Shown piece by piece: positions 1-10,026 of a DNA stretch of 64,000 nucleotides. The notes under the pieces were generated by a model. It was not told the DNA's origin. It worked only from the letters and a program-made list of their open reading frames with translations, and did not search any database. The stretch's first letter is position 1; the number at the start of each line of letters is the position of its first letter. A program made the position numbers and the translations under genes. Source of the stretch: Coptis chinensis (lineage: Eukaryota > Streptophyta > Magnoliopsida > Ranunculales > Ranunculaceae); contig CM027383.1 of the NCBI GenBank assembly GCA_015680905.1, forward strand, positions 39,802,501-39,866,500. Direction: 5' to 3'.

Positions 1-735
1 CACCGTTTCCTTCACGCTTGGCAAAGAATAAACCTGATGAGAACTTTGCTGAAATTCGAGAGACTTTTAAAAATTTGACGATCAACTTGCCTTTTCTCGA
101 TGCCTTAAAACTATTACCAAAACATGCAAAATTTCTGAAAGATATGTGCACCACAAAAAAGAGAACTAATGTTCCTCAACAAGCGTTCCTCACCGAACAG
201 TTTCCTTCCATCACAGAACACAATGGTATAGTCAAATACAAAGATACTGGTAGACCAACGGTTCCATGCACCTTAGGTGACAAATATACGGCTACTGCGC
301 TACTAAACCTAGGAGCTAGCATGAACTTACTTCCATATTACTTATTTAAACAACTAGGTCTTCATGAGCTCAAACCTACCACCATGACTCTACAGTTAGC
401 CGATCGTTCCATAAAGTATCCAAAAGGAATTGAGGAAAACGTCCTTGTAAAAGTCCAAGACTTCTTCTATCCTGTAGACTTTGTTATTTTGGATACAGAA
501 GTTGCATGTGATTCCATTCCTATCATCTTAGGACGTCCGTTCCTAGCAACTGCTAATGCTCTTATTAACTGTAAGGATGGTTCAATGACCATGTCCTTCG
601 GAAATCTATCGGTAGAGGTAAATGTGTTCAAATTGATGAAACAAATTCTAGAGCCTGACATTGATGGTGAGGTGAATTGGGGGTTGGCAAAGATTCATAA
701 AGAGTATTTAACAAACTCGTTTCGAGGAAGATGAA
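1..735 (+). pseudogene. Athila-type gag-protease, 3' part (edge-truncated)
   Basis: The reading frame is open from the window edge to 734 and encodes the retropepsin-like part of an Athila Ty3/gypsy gag-pro protein, which matures the Gag-Pol polyprotein. Visible landmarks are the pre-protease block 'NLTINLPFLDALK', the strand 'RPTVPCTLGD', the flap-side block 'LQLADRSIKYPKG', and the terminal 'IILGRPFLATANALI'. The active-site motif reads N-L-G-A (AAC at 306-308) where the two other copies in this window have D-L-G, so the catalytic aspartate is lost by what looks like a G-to-A change. Gag proper lies left of the window. The frame closes at 732-734 and coding similarity continues out of frame toward the RT. 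A dead protease copy; family assignment is secure. Confidence 0.93.
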
Positions 736-1109
736 GTGTACCAATTTCTTTCCTTTTAGCGAATCCGAAGTTTGAGGGCGATGATTATACACAAGAAGTA
801 AATGAATTATTAGAGTCAATACCATTATTTGACCCTACGACTGTAATGTCCAGTAACTTGGATGAACATCAATCTGTTTACTGCATGGATGATGAATTTC
901 CTCAAGAATCTTTAATACCCACTCCACCCCTCGATTTAAAACCTCTTCCTTCCGAATTAAAATACGCATGCTTGATCCAAATGGTCGTCACCCGGTTATC
1001 ATTTCTTCACAATTAATCGACGATCGAAGCTCGCTTAATTAATGTCATTTAACAACATCGTTACGCTATTGGATGGTCCCTCGATGACATTAAAGGCATT
1101 GCACCTACT
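736..1109 (+). pseudogene. Protease-RT linker, decayed
   Basis: After the stop at 734 the translated sequence in shifted frames still matches the linker of the minus-strand copy at the right end of the window, for example 'VNELLESIPLFDPTT' and 'PQESLIPTP'. Stops and frameshifts break it repeatedly, and the stretch around 1000-1060 has lost bases relative to that copy. It bridges the protease and the RT and has no independent gene. Confidence 0.75.
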
Positions 1110-2339
1110 GTGTGCACCCATCGCATACACCTTGAAGAAAATGCTAAGACGTCGCGTGAACTGCAGCGTCGACTAAACCCTACCATGAAAGATGTGGTAC
1201 GAGAGGAAGCTTTAAAATTACTCGATGCGGATATTATTTACCCTATCTCTGATAGTGTTTGGGTAAGTCCAATACATGTTGTTCCCAAGAAATCTGGCAT
1301 TACAGTTGTGAGAAATGATAAAGATGAATGCATTTCTGCTCGTATCCCAGTAAAATGGGGAATATGCATTGATTATCGCAAACTTAATGCCGTCACTCGT
1401 AAGGATCACTTTCCACTCCCATTCATCGATCAGATGCTCGAACGTTTAGCTGGTCATGCATATTACTATTTTCTTGATGGTTATTCAGGCTATTTTCAGA
1501 TAGTCATAGACCCTGCTGATCAAGACAAGACCACGTTCACCTGTCCATTTGGTACATTTGCATATAAACGAATGCCTTTCGGCCTTTGTAATGCACCTGG
1601 TACTTTCCAACGCTGCATGCTTCACATTTTCAGTGATATGGTTGAACGTTTTATGGAAGTGTTCATGGACGACTTCTCCATATATGGAGATTCTTTCGAT
1701 AGTTGTCTATCAAATCTTGAAAAAGTCTTTACACGTTGTGAAGAGAAAAACTTTGTTCTTAATTAGGAAAAATGTCATTTCATGGTGACAAAAGGAATAG
1801 TTTTAGGACATATCGTTTCAAAGGACGGAATCGAAGTCGACAAAGCTAAGATAGAAAAAATTGCTTCACTTCCTATACCAAAATCAGTTCGAGACATTCG
1901 CGCATTTTTAGGACACGCAGGTCTCTATAGGAGATTTATTCAAGATTTCTCAAAGGTTGCTCGACCTTTAACCAATCTCCTGCTTAAAGATGTTGTTTTT
2001 TATTTCAGTTTCAATTGCAAACAAGCCTTTAAAATTTTAAAAAATGCATTAACTACCGCTCCCATAATTCAACCACCTGATTGGTCTAAACCTTTTGAAT
2101 TAATGTGTGACGCGAGCGACTATGCTATTGGAGCTGTACTAGGGCAACGCCGAGAAGATAAGCCAGTTGTCATTTACTATGCGAGTAAAACCCTTAATGA
2201 AGCTCAACATAACTATACCACCACTGAGAAAGAGTTTCTCGCCATTGTATATGCTTTGGATAAGTTTCGTCCTTACCTAGTGGGTTCTCCAACTATTGTC
2301 TACACGACCATCGCCCACTTTCGTTATCTATTAGCTTAA
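1110..2339 (+). pseudogene. Athila reverse transcriptase-RNase H, decayed
   Basis: Reverse transcriptase followed by RNase H of an Athila-clade Ty3/gypsy polyprotein. RT landmarks in order are 'VSPIHVVPKKSGITVV', 'CIDYRKLNAVTRKDHFPLPF', 'YFLDGYSGYFQI', 'MPFGLCNAPGTFQRCM' and the catalytic box 'VFMDDFS'. An in-frame TAG at 1764-1766 replaces the tryptophan of the 'LNWEKCHF' motif seen in the right-hand copy. RNase H follows with 'LMCDASDYAIGAVLGQ' and 'TTEKEFLAIVYALDKF', but the third catalytic box reads 'VYTTIAHF' instead of the 'VYTDH' seen in the right-hand copy, so that aspartate is gone. A one-base insertion near 2337 shifts the frame into a stop. The element cannot make its own RT. Confidence 0.95.
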
Positions 2340-3470
2340 AAAAGATGCAAAACAAAGGTTGATCCGATGGATTCTCCTTTTGCAAGAGTTTACTCTAGAA
2401 ATTAGAGATAAAAAAGGTTGCGAAAATGTGGTTGCAGACCATTTATCACGACTTGTCAGTGATGTTGATACTAATATCGAGCCTATCTGTGATTCCTTTC
2501 CAGATGAACACTTGTACTCTAGTTTTTCGTCTCCTTGGTACGCTAACATAGTAAATTACTTAGTTACCGAAGAAGTCCCTTCATCTTGGTCTCGTAATGA
2601 CCGGAAAAAGTTCTTATCCACTGTGAAATTTTATTTCTGGGATGATCCCTACCTCTTCAAATATTGTTCCGACCAACTAATCCGCCGTTGCATCCCCGAT
2701 TGGGAACACAATGACGTGTTATCCTTCTATCATGAACAATCTTATGGTGGTCATTTTAGTGGTAAGAAAATTGCGGCCAAGGTCCTACAATGTGGATTCT
2801 ATTAGCCAACACTGTTTAAAGGTGCACATGAGCATTGCAAAGCATGCAATCGCTGCCAGCAGCTAGGACGCATTACTCAACGCAATATGGTGCCCTTAAA
2901 TCCCATTTTAATTGTGGAAATCTTTGATGTATGGGGCATCGACTTCATGGGTCCATTTCCAAATTCACATGGCTTCCTATACATACTAGTAGAAGTTGAC
3001 TACGTGTCAAAATAAATTGAGGCATTGGCATGTCGTGCTAACGATCATAAAACGGTCGTTTTGTTCGTAAAAGAAAATATTTTCTCTCGATTTGGTGTTC
3101 CAAAAGCTATAATTAGTGATGGGGGAAAACATTTCTGCAATAAAATTTTTGAATCATTAGTAAAAAAATATTGAGTCACGCACAAAGTGGCAACTCCGTA
3201 TCATCCTCAAACCAGTGGTCAAGTAGAAGTCTCTAATAGAGAGATCAAATCCATTTTGGAAAAAATTGTCAATCCATTAAGAAAAATTGTCAATCCATTA
3301 AGAAAAGACACCTTTTAGGGATGTCTCCTTATCACCTCGCTTTTGGAAAACCTTGTCATCTTGAGCACCGCGGATGTCTCCTCAAAAAAACCTTGTCATC
3401 TTATAATGAACTTTTAAGACACCTTTAGGATGTCTCCTTATCACCTCGCTTTTGGAAAACCTTGTCATCT
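2340..3470 (+). pseudogene. Athila integrase zinc finger and core, decayed
   Basis: Continuation of pol: the RNase H-integrase connector ('[20 protein letters not shown]'), the HHCC zinc-binding domain (histidines in '[12 protein letters not shown]', cysteines in 'CKACNRC'), and the DDE catalytic core ('GIDFMGPFP', '[11 protein letters not shown]', '[14 protein letters not shown]'). In-frame nonsense codons lie at 2803-2805 (TAG), 3013-3015 (TAA) and 3172-3174 (TGA). The first two replace tryptophans that are intact in the minus-strand copy at 60452-62929. From about 3250 the core collapses into short local duplications. Confidence 0.93.
3307..3470 (+). repeat. Local direct duplication inside integrase
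   Basis: A block of about 55 bp encoding the integrase core end ('MSPYHLAFGKPCHL') occurs at about 3307-3363 and again at about 3418-3470. A shorter partial copy lies between them, and a 20-bp duplication sits just upstream near 3265-3302. The right-hand Athila copy has this segment once, so this is a duplication unique to this copy. Confidence 0.75.
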
Positions 3471-3890
3471 CAATTAACTTGAATAACTCTACGGGCCATC
3501 AAAAGCCTCAATTAAGATAAAAATTGCGGTTAAATGAGCTTGAATGAAATGAGGAAATTGAGTGATGCCTATGATCTCTCAAATCCTATAAAGCCAACAT
3601 GAAAAGAGTGCATGACAAGCACATATTGAGAAAAGAATTCAAAGTGGGTCAAAAAGTTTTGTTGTACAAATCAAGATTACACATTTTTCCAGAAAATTAA
3701 AGACTCGATGGTCCGTCCTTTCACACATCTCTAGTACACCCCTTATGGGGCTATTTCTTTGAAAACGTGAAATGATGATAGCGAATTTCAAGTAAATGGC
3801 CAACGCTTTAAACATTATCATGAGTTGCTCCTTCTTTCTCCTGACCCATTTAGACTATTTCTGGTGTACTTCTTTCCATGTGTTTAAACA
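3471..3890 (+). pseudogene. Athila integrase C-terminal domain remnant
   Basis: Degenerate coding for the integrase C-terminal tail. Recognisable pieces in mixed frames are 'RAIKSLN', 'SDAYDL' and '[10 protein letters not shown]', which line up with the better reading at 46543-46951. Several frameshifts are present. It ends near the sequence 'TTTCCATGTGTTTAAACAG', the same place where the other copies lose coding similarity. Confidence 0.8.
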
Positions 3891-5106
3891 GAAAAGTACG
3901 CCATTTGGGTACCCTCTTCATTTTCAAATTTGGTCCAACCATAGTCCACAAAAACTCTACCCATAAATGTCTTCGATAATAGGTAATCCCGGAAAACAAT
4001 GGGTACCAAAAATTTCAACTTTTTTCTCCTCCCTTTTCTATTCTCTTCCTCAGTGAACTCCAACTCATCATTTGGTCCAAATCTCACCCATCTCGATAGG
4101 GGTCGTAGTTGCTTTCGTATGGGGGGTGTATGAACCGGCAAACTCCTTTCTCGTCCGTGTCTTGATCTTCTATCCAAGATGAGCCGGTATAAGGTATATT
4201 ATTGTCTGACACCAGCTTAGCAGGATAAACTTCGTCATCGTCCCGTTGTTCCCACAGGTTGGGATTCGTCTTGAGGATCTGACGTTAAAAGACTCACATT
4301 CGTCTTGAGGATCTGACGTTAAAAGACTCACATTCGTCTTGAGGATCTGACGTTAAAAGACTCAACATGTATATACTCATTTTTCCCTTAGCATCAAGCA
4401 TGGTGCCCAAAGAAAGTCGTGATATGCAACATCGGACATTTCCTAGTTCGTGCGGGCAATGGATTCCACCAGGCCAACCCCGATCAGTTTTCTATGTGAC
4501 TGTATCAAGGGGCGGTTTGAGGCTATACCATATGTACTATGGGTAATATTATTACTAGACCATTGCACATTGGTCAGGGATGGTACCATCCTAAACCCTA
4601 GGCCCCTATAACATAAAGGTTAAGCCACAACCGGCAGATTGAGTTCACCCCAGCCGACATGATGAAAGTTGCCCGAAAGTTAAGCTGTTGTAATGTGTTG
4701 TTTTATTTAGATTTCGGTGTTGTTGACACGCGCCTTTCGCCTTGTACATTTGTATATAAAAGTGTAAATAAATAAACATAAAAAAAAAAAAAATTGAGTT
4801 TGAATGTGATTATGTCATATTCCAGTGGATGGAATTTTTAATGCCGATTGTTTTGATATCTCATTGGTTCAATTTGGAGTTAAAACGAATCTAAATTCCA
4901 AGTTTGAAATTTCGGAACAATTCGGGACATAAGGGGAACTTCTAGAAATCATTTGGGCTTGGGCAAAAATATTGGACCTAACCCAAAATAATGGATTCCT
5001 ACTATATTAGTTGTCCCTTGATGCATTGGGCCTACTCTCAAAGCCCAACGGTCGAAACTAAACGGATCGATTCCAACGGTTCGATGCCCAACGGTCGAAA
5101 TCAAGT
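3891..5106. other. Non-coding 3' internal region of element 1
   Basis: No supported gene. The part from about 4460 onward matches a second copy at 43246-43840, including 'ACCATTGCACATTGGTCAGG' (20 bases) and a shared stretch upstream of the micro-ORF. It therefore belongs to the retrotransposon rather than the host. An open frame on the minus strand (3884-4177) has no recognisable motif and is not called. Confidence 0.6.
4265..4366 (+). repeat. Three tandem copies of a 34-bp unit
   Basis: A 34-bp unit beginning 'TTCGTCTTGAGGATCTGACG' is repeated three times (4265-4298, 4299-4332, 4333-4366) with essentially no divergence. The related 12.9-kb element has a single diverged version near 53228-53262, so the amplification is specific to this copy and probably recent. 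Confidence 0.9.
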
Positions 5107-5114
5107 TATAAATA
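5107..5114 (+). promoter_or_regulatory. TATA box upstream of the micro-ORF
   Basis: TATAAATA is followed by a CT-rich leader and then the ATG of the 39-aa ORF at 5199, the layout of a plant pol II core promoter. The homologous copy has TATAAAA at 43841-43847 before its ATG at 43934. Conservation of TATA, pyrimidine-rich leader and ATG in both copies supports an internal promoter. Confidence 0.5.
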
Positions 5115-5198
5115 CAACTCTCCTTTTCCACTTTCACTCATTCCCTTCTCTCCCTCTTCACAAATTCTTTTTCACAAATTCTCAATTTCTTGAACATA

Positions 5199-5318
5199 AT
5201 GAATCAAATAGAGCGATGGGAAAAGGAGCAACGCGAATGGGCTATCACAGTATTCGTGATAACAGTGTTCATCATTATTCTCTTGTCACTCATGCATAAC
5301 ATGATCCAGAACATCTAG
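5199..5318 (+). CDS. 39-aa predicted single-pass membrane micro-protein
   Basis: Short open frame encoding 39 residues. A charged N-terminus of about 14 residues ('MNQIERWEKEQREW') is followed by a hydrophobic stretch of about 18 residues ('AITVFVITVFIIILLSLM') that could span a membrane, then a short polar tail. The start was chosen because it is the first ATG after the TATA-leader unit. A second copy at 43934 keeps the same start context, charged segment and hydrophobic segment at the DNA level but carries an 11-bp insertion. It lies between pol and ORF-A, where Athila elements can carry envelope-like ORFs. A reduced envelope-like or viroporin-like role is only a guess. I know no named homologue. 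Confidence 0.45.
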   Translation: MNQIERWEKEQREWAITVFVITVFIIILLSLMHNMIQNI

Positions 5319-5890
5319 ATCTATGTAATCGTCTCTTTTTCTGATTTTCTTTTTGTATATTAGTATGGTGTGTTAAATAATTCTCACACATTTGTACGGG
5401 TTACGTATTAAATGGAGAAGTTCTGTATTAAATATTTGTGTATATTAGTTGTCTTTTCCTCTCTAAAAAAAATAATAAATAAAAAAATAATAAATAAAAA
5501 TAATAAATAAATAATAATAAGTAAATAAATAAACAAACCATAACAAAGAAAGGCCATCCAAAACTCACCAAAATAATTAATGGATACACATGGTGTTCAG
5601 AGAAAATTGCGTACGCTACAAGGTACGCATAACACTTGTCACACATGCAGCTCGATTATTCTATCCATATTCTATTACTGAGTTATGATCATCATTTCTG
5701 AAATTACGTGTAAGTCTAACTACCCTGTGAAACTTTCCTCCGTATTTTCTAACATTAAACCATCTCATTAATTGTATTTGGATATTTGACATGACAAAGA
5801 CTTACTGTGGATCCCCTATGATGTTGTTCATAATCACATGGGTCATTAACTACACTTGGACTCCAGATTGGTACAGACTCATAGATTGGC
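5319..5890. other. AT-rich spacer with simple repeats
   Basis: No gene. It contains an AAT/AAAT-rich low-complexity run at about 5464-5535, where minus-strand open frames are only compositional. It separates the micro-ORF from ORF-A. Confidence 0.6.
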
Positions 5891-5897
5891 TATAAAT
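5891..5897 (+). promoter_or_regulatory. TATA box upstream of ORF-A
   Basis: TATAAAT lies 59 bp before the ORF-A ATG at 5950, with a pyrimidine-rich leader between them. The spacing is typical of plant core promoters, so ORF-A may have had its own promoter rather than relying on splicing from the LTR transcript. Confidence 0.4.
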
Positions 5898-5949
5898 CTC
5901 TTCTTTTTCAGCCATTCTTATTCAAACAATTTTCCCTATCCTTCTACCA

Positions 5950-7023
5950 ATGGATCAACCACGAAAAATAACGGCAGAGAAAGACTACCTGAAAACTTTC
6001 GAAGATGGCCAGTTTTCTCCTTATTTTGACACCGAAATCATACATCGCGGATGGACGCCTCTTCTATATCATTCAAAGGTTCCCGGAATTGGTTTTGATG
6101 TTCTACCAATTTAGCGGATCTGAAAATGGAAAATTCTACTTCAATGTCTACGAACAACGTTCGGAATTGACAAAGAAAATTATCTCCGACATACTTCAAA
6201 TCCCAGTGAATACCCAGGGGTCCCTTTTTCAAGAGTCATCATTTGATTCTGCCAAAACTTTACTACGAGCTACCGTATCTCATGACGAAGTCGGAAATAC
6301 ACATCACATTGTTCTTCAACGCTCTTTGAAACAGAATTAACGTGTTGTGCTCCACTAGTTGGGACACAATGTAGTAGGTACATCACACCAATCAGAAGTC
6401 ACAAAGCCTCAACTTCACCTACTTTGGATTTTGCAGACTCAAAGAGATGACTTTTGTCTAATCCAACACCTCTGGAACGTAATCACCAAGAAAACAAGAA
6501 GGTCAGCACCCCTACCCACTTTAGTAACGTAGATTATGATGCGTTGAGGTTATCCAGTAATTTCTCCAGAGACACCCCTTCAAAGAGCACAAATAAAAGT
6601 ACTCCAAACAGATTACTCCGTTGGTTTTTGGACTCCTGATACTCTGATAGAGGAACAAAATGACCCAAGCTCAAATTCCTGATTCATTTATTTGATGAAA
6701 ATGCCATCTTTGTCAACATTATTAATCCCATGGAAGGCATTAAACTTCTTCATCAGGGTTTGAGGGAACTACACGCTCGTCAGAATATCATCATCACAAC
6801 TCTTCAGGATTTCCAAGATCGTCAGGCAATGCATGATGTTGAACAGGAGGAGATCTTGGAAATTCATTCTTAGTCCTTGCAAAATCACGCTCTCCTAATG
6901 AAAAATCAAACTGTACTCTCTGCTAGCCAAGGGGACATTCAAATGCAACTTGGCCAACAAATGGAAGAACTAAACAGTCTGGTGCACGATATGCGTCTCC
7001 AAGATCAACATAACAATCCATAA
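5950..7023 (+). pseudogene. Accessory ORF-A, plant-transposon-protein-like with coiled coil
   Basis: Decayed accessory gene between pol and the 3' end. It starts at ATG 5950 ('MDQPRKITAEKDYL'), shifts frame near 6081, continues to 6340 ('PELVLMFYQFSGSENGKFYF', 'SELTKKIISDILQIP'), then in other frames to a block ending 'APLPTLVT'. It finishes with a glutamine-rich amphipathic stretch ('LQDFQDRQAMHDVEQEEILE', 'MQLGQQMEELNSLVHDMRL') that looks like a coiled coil, ending at 7023. The layout (strand-rich N-terminal block, helical block ending in 'PxLIT', C-terminal coil) matches the proteins annotated in plants as putative plant transposon protein. The homologue at 54010-55087 has the same three blocks. 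Several frameshifts and stops make it non-functional here. Confidence 0.7.
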
Positions 7024-7264
7024 TTTTCTAATATTACTAAGTCAATAAATTAATACTCGTATATGTTATTATATTTTTCGTTGTATTATGAATTCTGTCT
7101 TACTTTTGTGTCTTCTTTTGTATGAAATGCTTAATAGGATTGTCATCATTTGCGGTGTGACTAATATAATTTAACATGTGCTTACAGGAGGGTCTATTCT
7201 CTTACATACTCATTTATCCATCTAGTTTGCCTTTGTCGTTACCTATTTCTTTACTTCATCCGCT

Positions 7265-8263
7265 ATGGCATCTTCATCAATTGCATCTTCATCAAACATG
7301 GTACCTCCCAAACTCATTCCTGAGCAATCCTTTCAGTCTATGATGGATTCCAATACCTATGGCCATCTCTTCCGTGCCTACATTACAAACATCGGATGGT
7401 CTTCCCTAATTCTTCAACCTGACCAAACTTATTCTCTGAGTTTGGCTGCATACTTTTATGCTAATATGGAAGACACACCAGCTTTCAACCATGCGCATGG
7501 TTGATACTTAGACGGGTTCACAATCCAAGTTGGTGACACACCTCATATCTTTTCTTAACAACAACTTGCACTAACTCTGGATCTTCCATTTCACGAACCT
7601 GTTGCATCATGGCATTACATCTATCATAATTCTTACCGTTCCTTTCAGTGGCAAGCATTTCGTGAAACTTACGGTGATGGTCTTGAGATTAAACGAGAAG
7701 AAAATGGCCATGTGGCATGGCGTGATGTCACCATTCCCTTGGCAAGCATGACCATGAACATGGGGACTGCGATATTATTTGTACTCCTGAACATTATGGG
7801 AGATTGGCATTTTTCTAATGCCAATGAGGCTGCTTGCGTTGTATTCGGTGCCCTAGCTCAAGGTCATACATTATTTAACATCATAGGTTGTGTTATCTCC
7901 AACCTAAAATGAGCTCGCACTTTTCAGGATCAGTATATACTCTTACCGGTCACCGCTTGCCGAATCATGAAGACACATTTCCCACAGTTTGCAGCTACTT
8001 TTCATGACTGGGTCAAGGTAGATTATATGTGCCCAGCAAACAGAATCATTCGTTCATTGAGGTTTAGGCAATGGAAGCGTCCTGCTCGGTACCTGAGGCA
8101 TGTTCATTGTTACCCGAAGGATGAAACTATGAAGACACATTTAAGGAAAGCTGGAAACGAAGAATGGGCAGAAATTTGGCAGACTATTATCTTTTGGCGC
8201 GATGCTAAGGAAATGCATTTCTTTCAAGAGGATGCCAGAACTTCACATCCTGCTGGATGGTAA
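7265..8263 (+). pseudogene. Accessory ORF-B, about 330 codons, three nonsense codons
   Basis: One continuous frame of about 332 codons interrupted only by TGA at 7502-7504, TAA at 7556-7558 and TGA at 7910-7912, with no frameshift. It opens with a serine-rich leader ('MASSSIASSSNMVPP') and then 'LIPEQSFQSMMDSNTYG'. Later blocks include 'MNMGTAILFVLLNIMGDW', 'PANRIIRSLRFRQW' and 'WAEIWQTIIFWRDAKE'. The second ORF-B at 55812-57010 shares these ('IIPE.SFEDLF.SDTYG', 'SMNVGTIMF', 'PTNCIIRSFR', 'WREAWQITMAWQDAKE'). The function is unknown. It is conserved between two divergent elements, which argues it was a real protein of the family. Confidence 0.75.
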
Positions 8264-9867
8264 ACTTGAGTTTGCCATTGTACATATATCTAGCTAAACC
8301 TTATGTTTGGTGTGCTATTGTTTTTCATGTTTCGTATGCTATTGTTTTTTATTTCGTGTGCTATGTTTAGTGTGCTATTGAACATTTTCTTGTTCTTTCT
8401 GAATAATATATTATGTTCTCCAACCTTTCTGTTCCAGCAATCTAGCCCTAATTTTGCTCACGGTTCTCAGGTACTTTCTCTCTTTAATTATTGATACTTC
8501 GAGGACTAAGCATCATTCAATTGGGGGTGCTTTAACCCTGTAGCAAATATTAGGCAAATTGTAACCTGTATATAGTTTTTATTTCATGATTAATAATTGT
8601 ACTTAGTGACAAAGTCTTGTTTCCTTTTCAATGATGAAAATTGTCTAGAAATCTCACATTAGTATCCAAATTAGGATTTGTTTTTTAAGAAACTTAGGAT
8701 AATATGTATGCAATAGTTTATACATCTTTTCATGAACATTCATGTACTGAGTATCATTGATTGTACATAGCAGTAAGTTTCTGGAACCAACGGTTAGTTA
8801 CTTAAACTATAAATCCTGTGAGAATCTAACCAAAAACCTTGACATGAGTGATTTGTGTGTGATGACACAGAGGAGTAGTTTTCCCGATTAGAGAAAAATC
8901 ACGATCTACTTACTTGATCACCACCCAAACCCTAAAGAGAATTTAGGCCATCTTTGGATCGACATAGCTAAAAATTCTTACCTGTTACAAATTTTACCGC
9001 TAGTCACTCCACTGAACCTTTCATCAAACCTTTCACTTTCAAAAAAAAAAAAAAAAAAAAAAATCCTTACCCATCTATTAAACCAAATAAAAGAACCTAC
9101 CTAAGTGATGAGTATGAGAAATATGATGAAATGTGGAAAGAATAAAGAGAAAGACTTGTCCCAAATAAAAGTTAGTTACTTGCTTCAGGAAAGAAAAATA
9201 GAATCATGTTCTTAAGCCAGTTTAAAAAATATATATATATATATCATTAGAGGCTTAAGAACAAGGTTGGAAAAACTCAGTTAGAAGAAGGAACGAAAAC
9301 AAAGATTTCTCTAGTGTAAATATATGAAGACCCTATTCTCTCATACTCATAAATTTTAATTATCCATTTCCATTTTCTTGTACACTATCACCTAAGCCCC
9401 ACAATACCTAATAAAGACCTCTAGCTCAATTAGGAGTAGGGTGGTGTGATAATAAGTAGTAGACGTGATTGATCGACATCGGCTCCTCTGACTGCCATTG
9501 AGATGTGAGGAAACGTGTGCCCACTGCACGCTGGAGTTAACAAAACCTGAGTGGAAAATTTTTGAGTGAAATTGTGTTTTGACACATACCTGTGAGAACC
9601 CATTTAAGTACACTCTCCAAAGGATTCAGAAACAACCCTGCTAGTACATTTCAATGAAAAGTTCACTGCATGCATGATCATATGTAGATATTTTAATTAT
9701 TGAATACATATTAACTTGAGTTTCAAAGAAATCAATCCTCGTTCCCTCGCTAAGGAGATGTATGGATATCCGAGATTAATTTAGGAAACGAAGTTTACAC
9801 ACCGAAGTCGTTGTAGTATAAATGAAGTTTGTGAGTATCTTCTCTAGAAAACTCTCTCCGCGAGGCT
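8264..9867. other. Long 3' untranslated region of element 1
   Basis: No gene. It aligns by eye with 57258-58850 of the 12.9-kb element, for example 'AGAATTTAGGCC(A/C)TCTTTGG' and 'GCCCACTGCAC(G/A)CTGGAG'. It holds a polypurine-like tract at 8518-8530 just after ORF-B, an A-run at about 9041-9063 and a short AT microsatellite near 9229-9243. This is a transcribed 3' internal region, not host DNA. Confidence 0.7.
8518..8530 (+). promoter_or_regulatory. Internal polypurine-like tract after ORF-B
   Basis: The sequence 'CAATTGGGGGTGC' sits downstream of 'CGAGGACTAAGCATCATT'. This mirrors the arrangement at the true 3' PPT of the same element ('TTGAGGACAAG' then 'TTTGGGGGTAG'). It could prime extra plus-strand synthesis or be a relic of an older 3' end. 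Confidence 0.4.
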
Positions 9868-9879
9868 TATAACTCGGGC

Positions 9880-10026
9880 CCACTAGGGAATTCCTAGTGG
9901 TTTAAGGCCTTGTTGCATATGGTCAATGCAACCGCACTCTGCGAAACGAGAATTAGTTAGGACTACACATTTTTGGCCACTTATCTGTTTTGATGTCTCT
10001 TCTTTGCTTGAGGACAAGAAAAGTGT
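9880..10026 (+). promoter_or_regulatory. Conserved 3' block with hairpin before the PPT
   Basis: It begins with an 8-bp inverted repeat (CCACTAGG, 5-bp loop, CCTAGTGG; 9880-9900) followed by 'TTTAAGGCCTTGTTGCATAT' and ends with 'TTGAGGACAAG'. Nearly the same block lies at 58859-59000, although flanking non-coding sequence of the two elements is much more diverged. Position and conservation point to a cis-acting RNA or DNA signal. Confidence 0.55.

Noticed and set aside
3884-4177. Minus-strand open frame of 97 codons rich in Arg/Glu
   Set aside because: No recognisable domain, no homologue in the second copy of this region, and it lies opposite the non-coding 3' region of element 1.
5428-5646. 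Minus-strand hydrophobic open frame
   Set aside because: It is the translation of an AAT/AAAT low-complexity run; the hydrophobicity is compositional.
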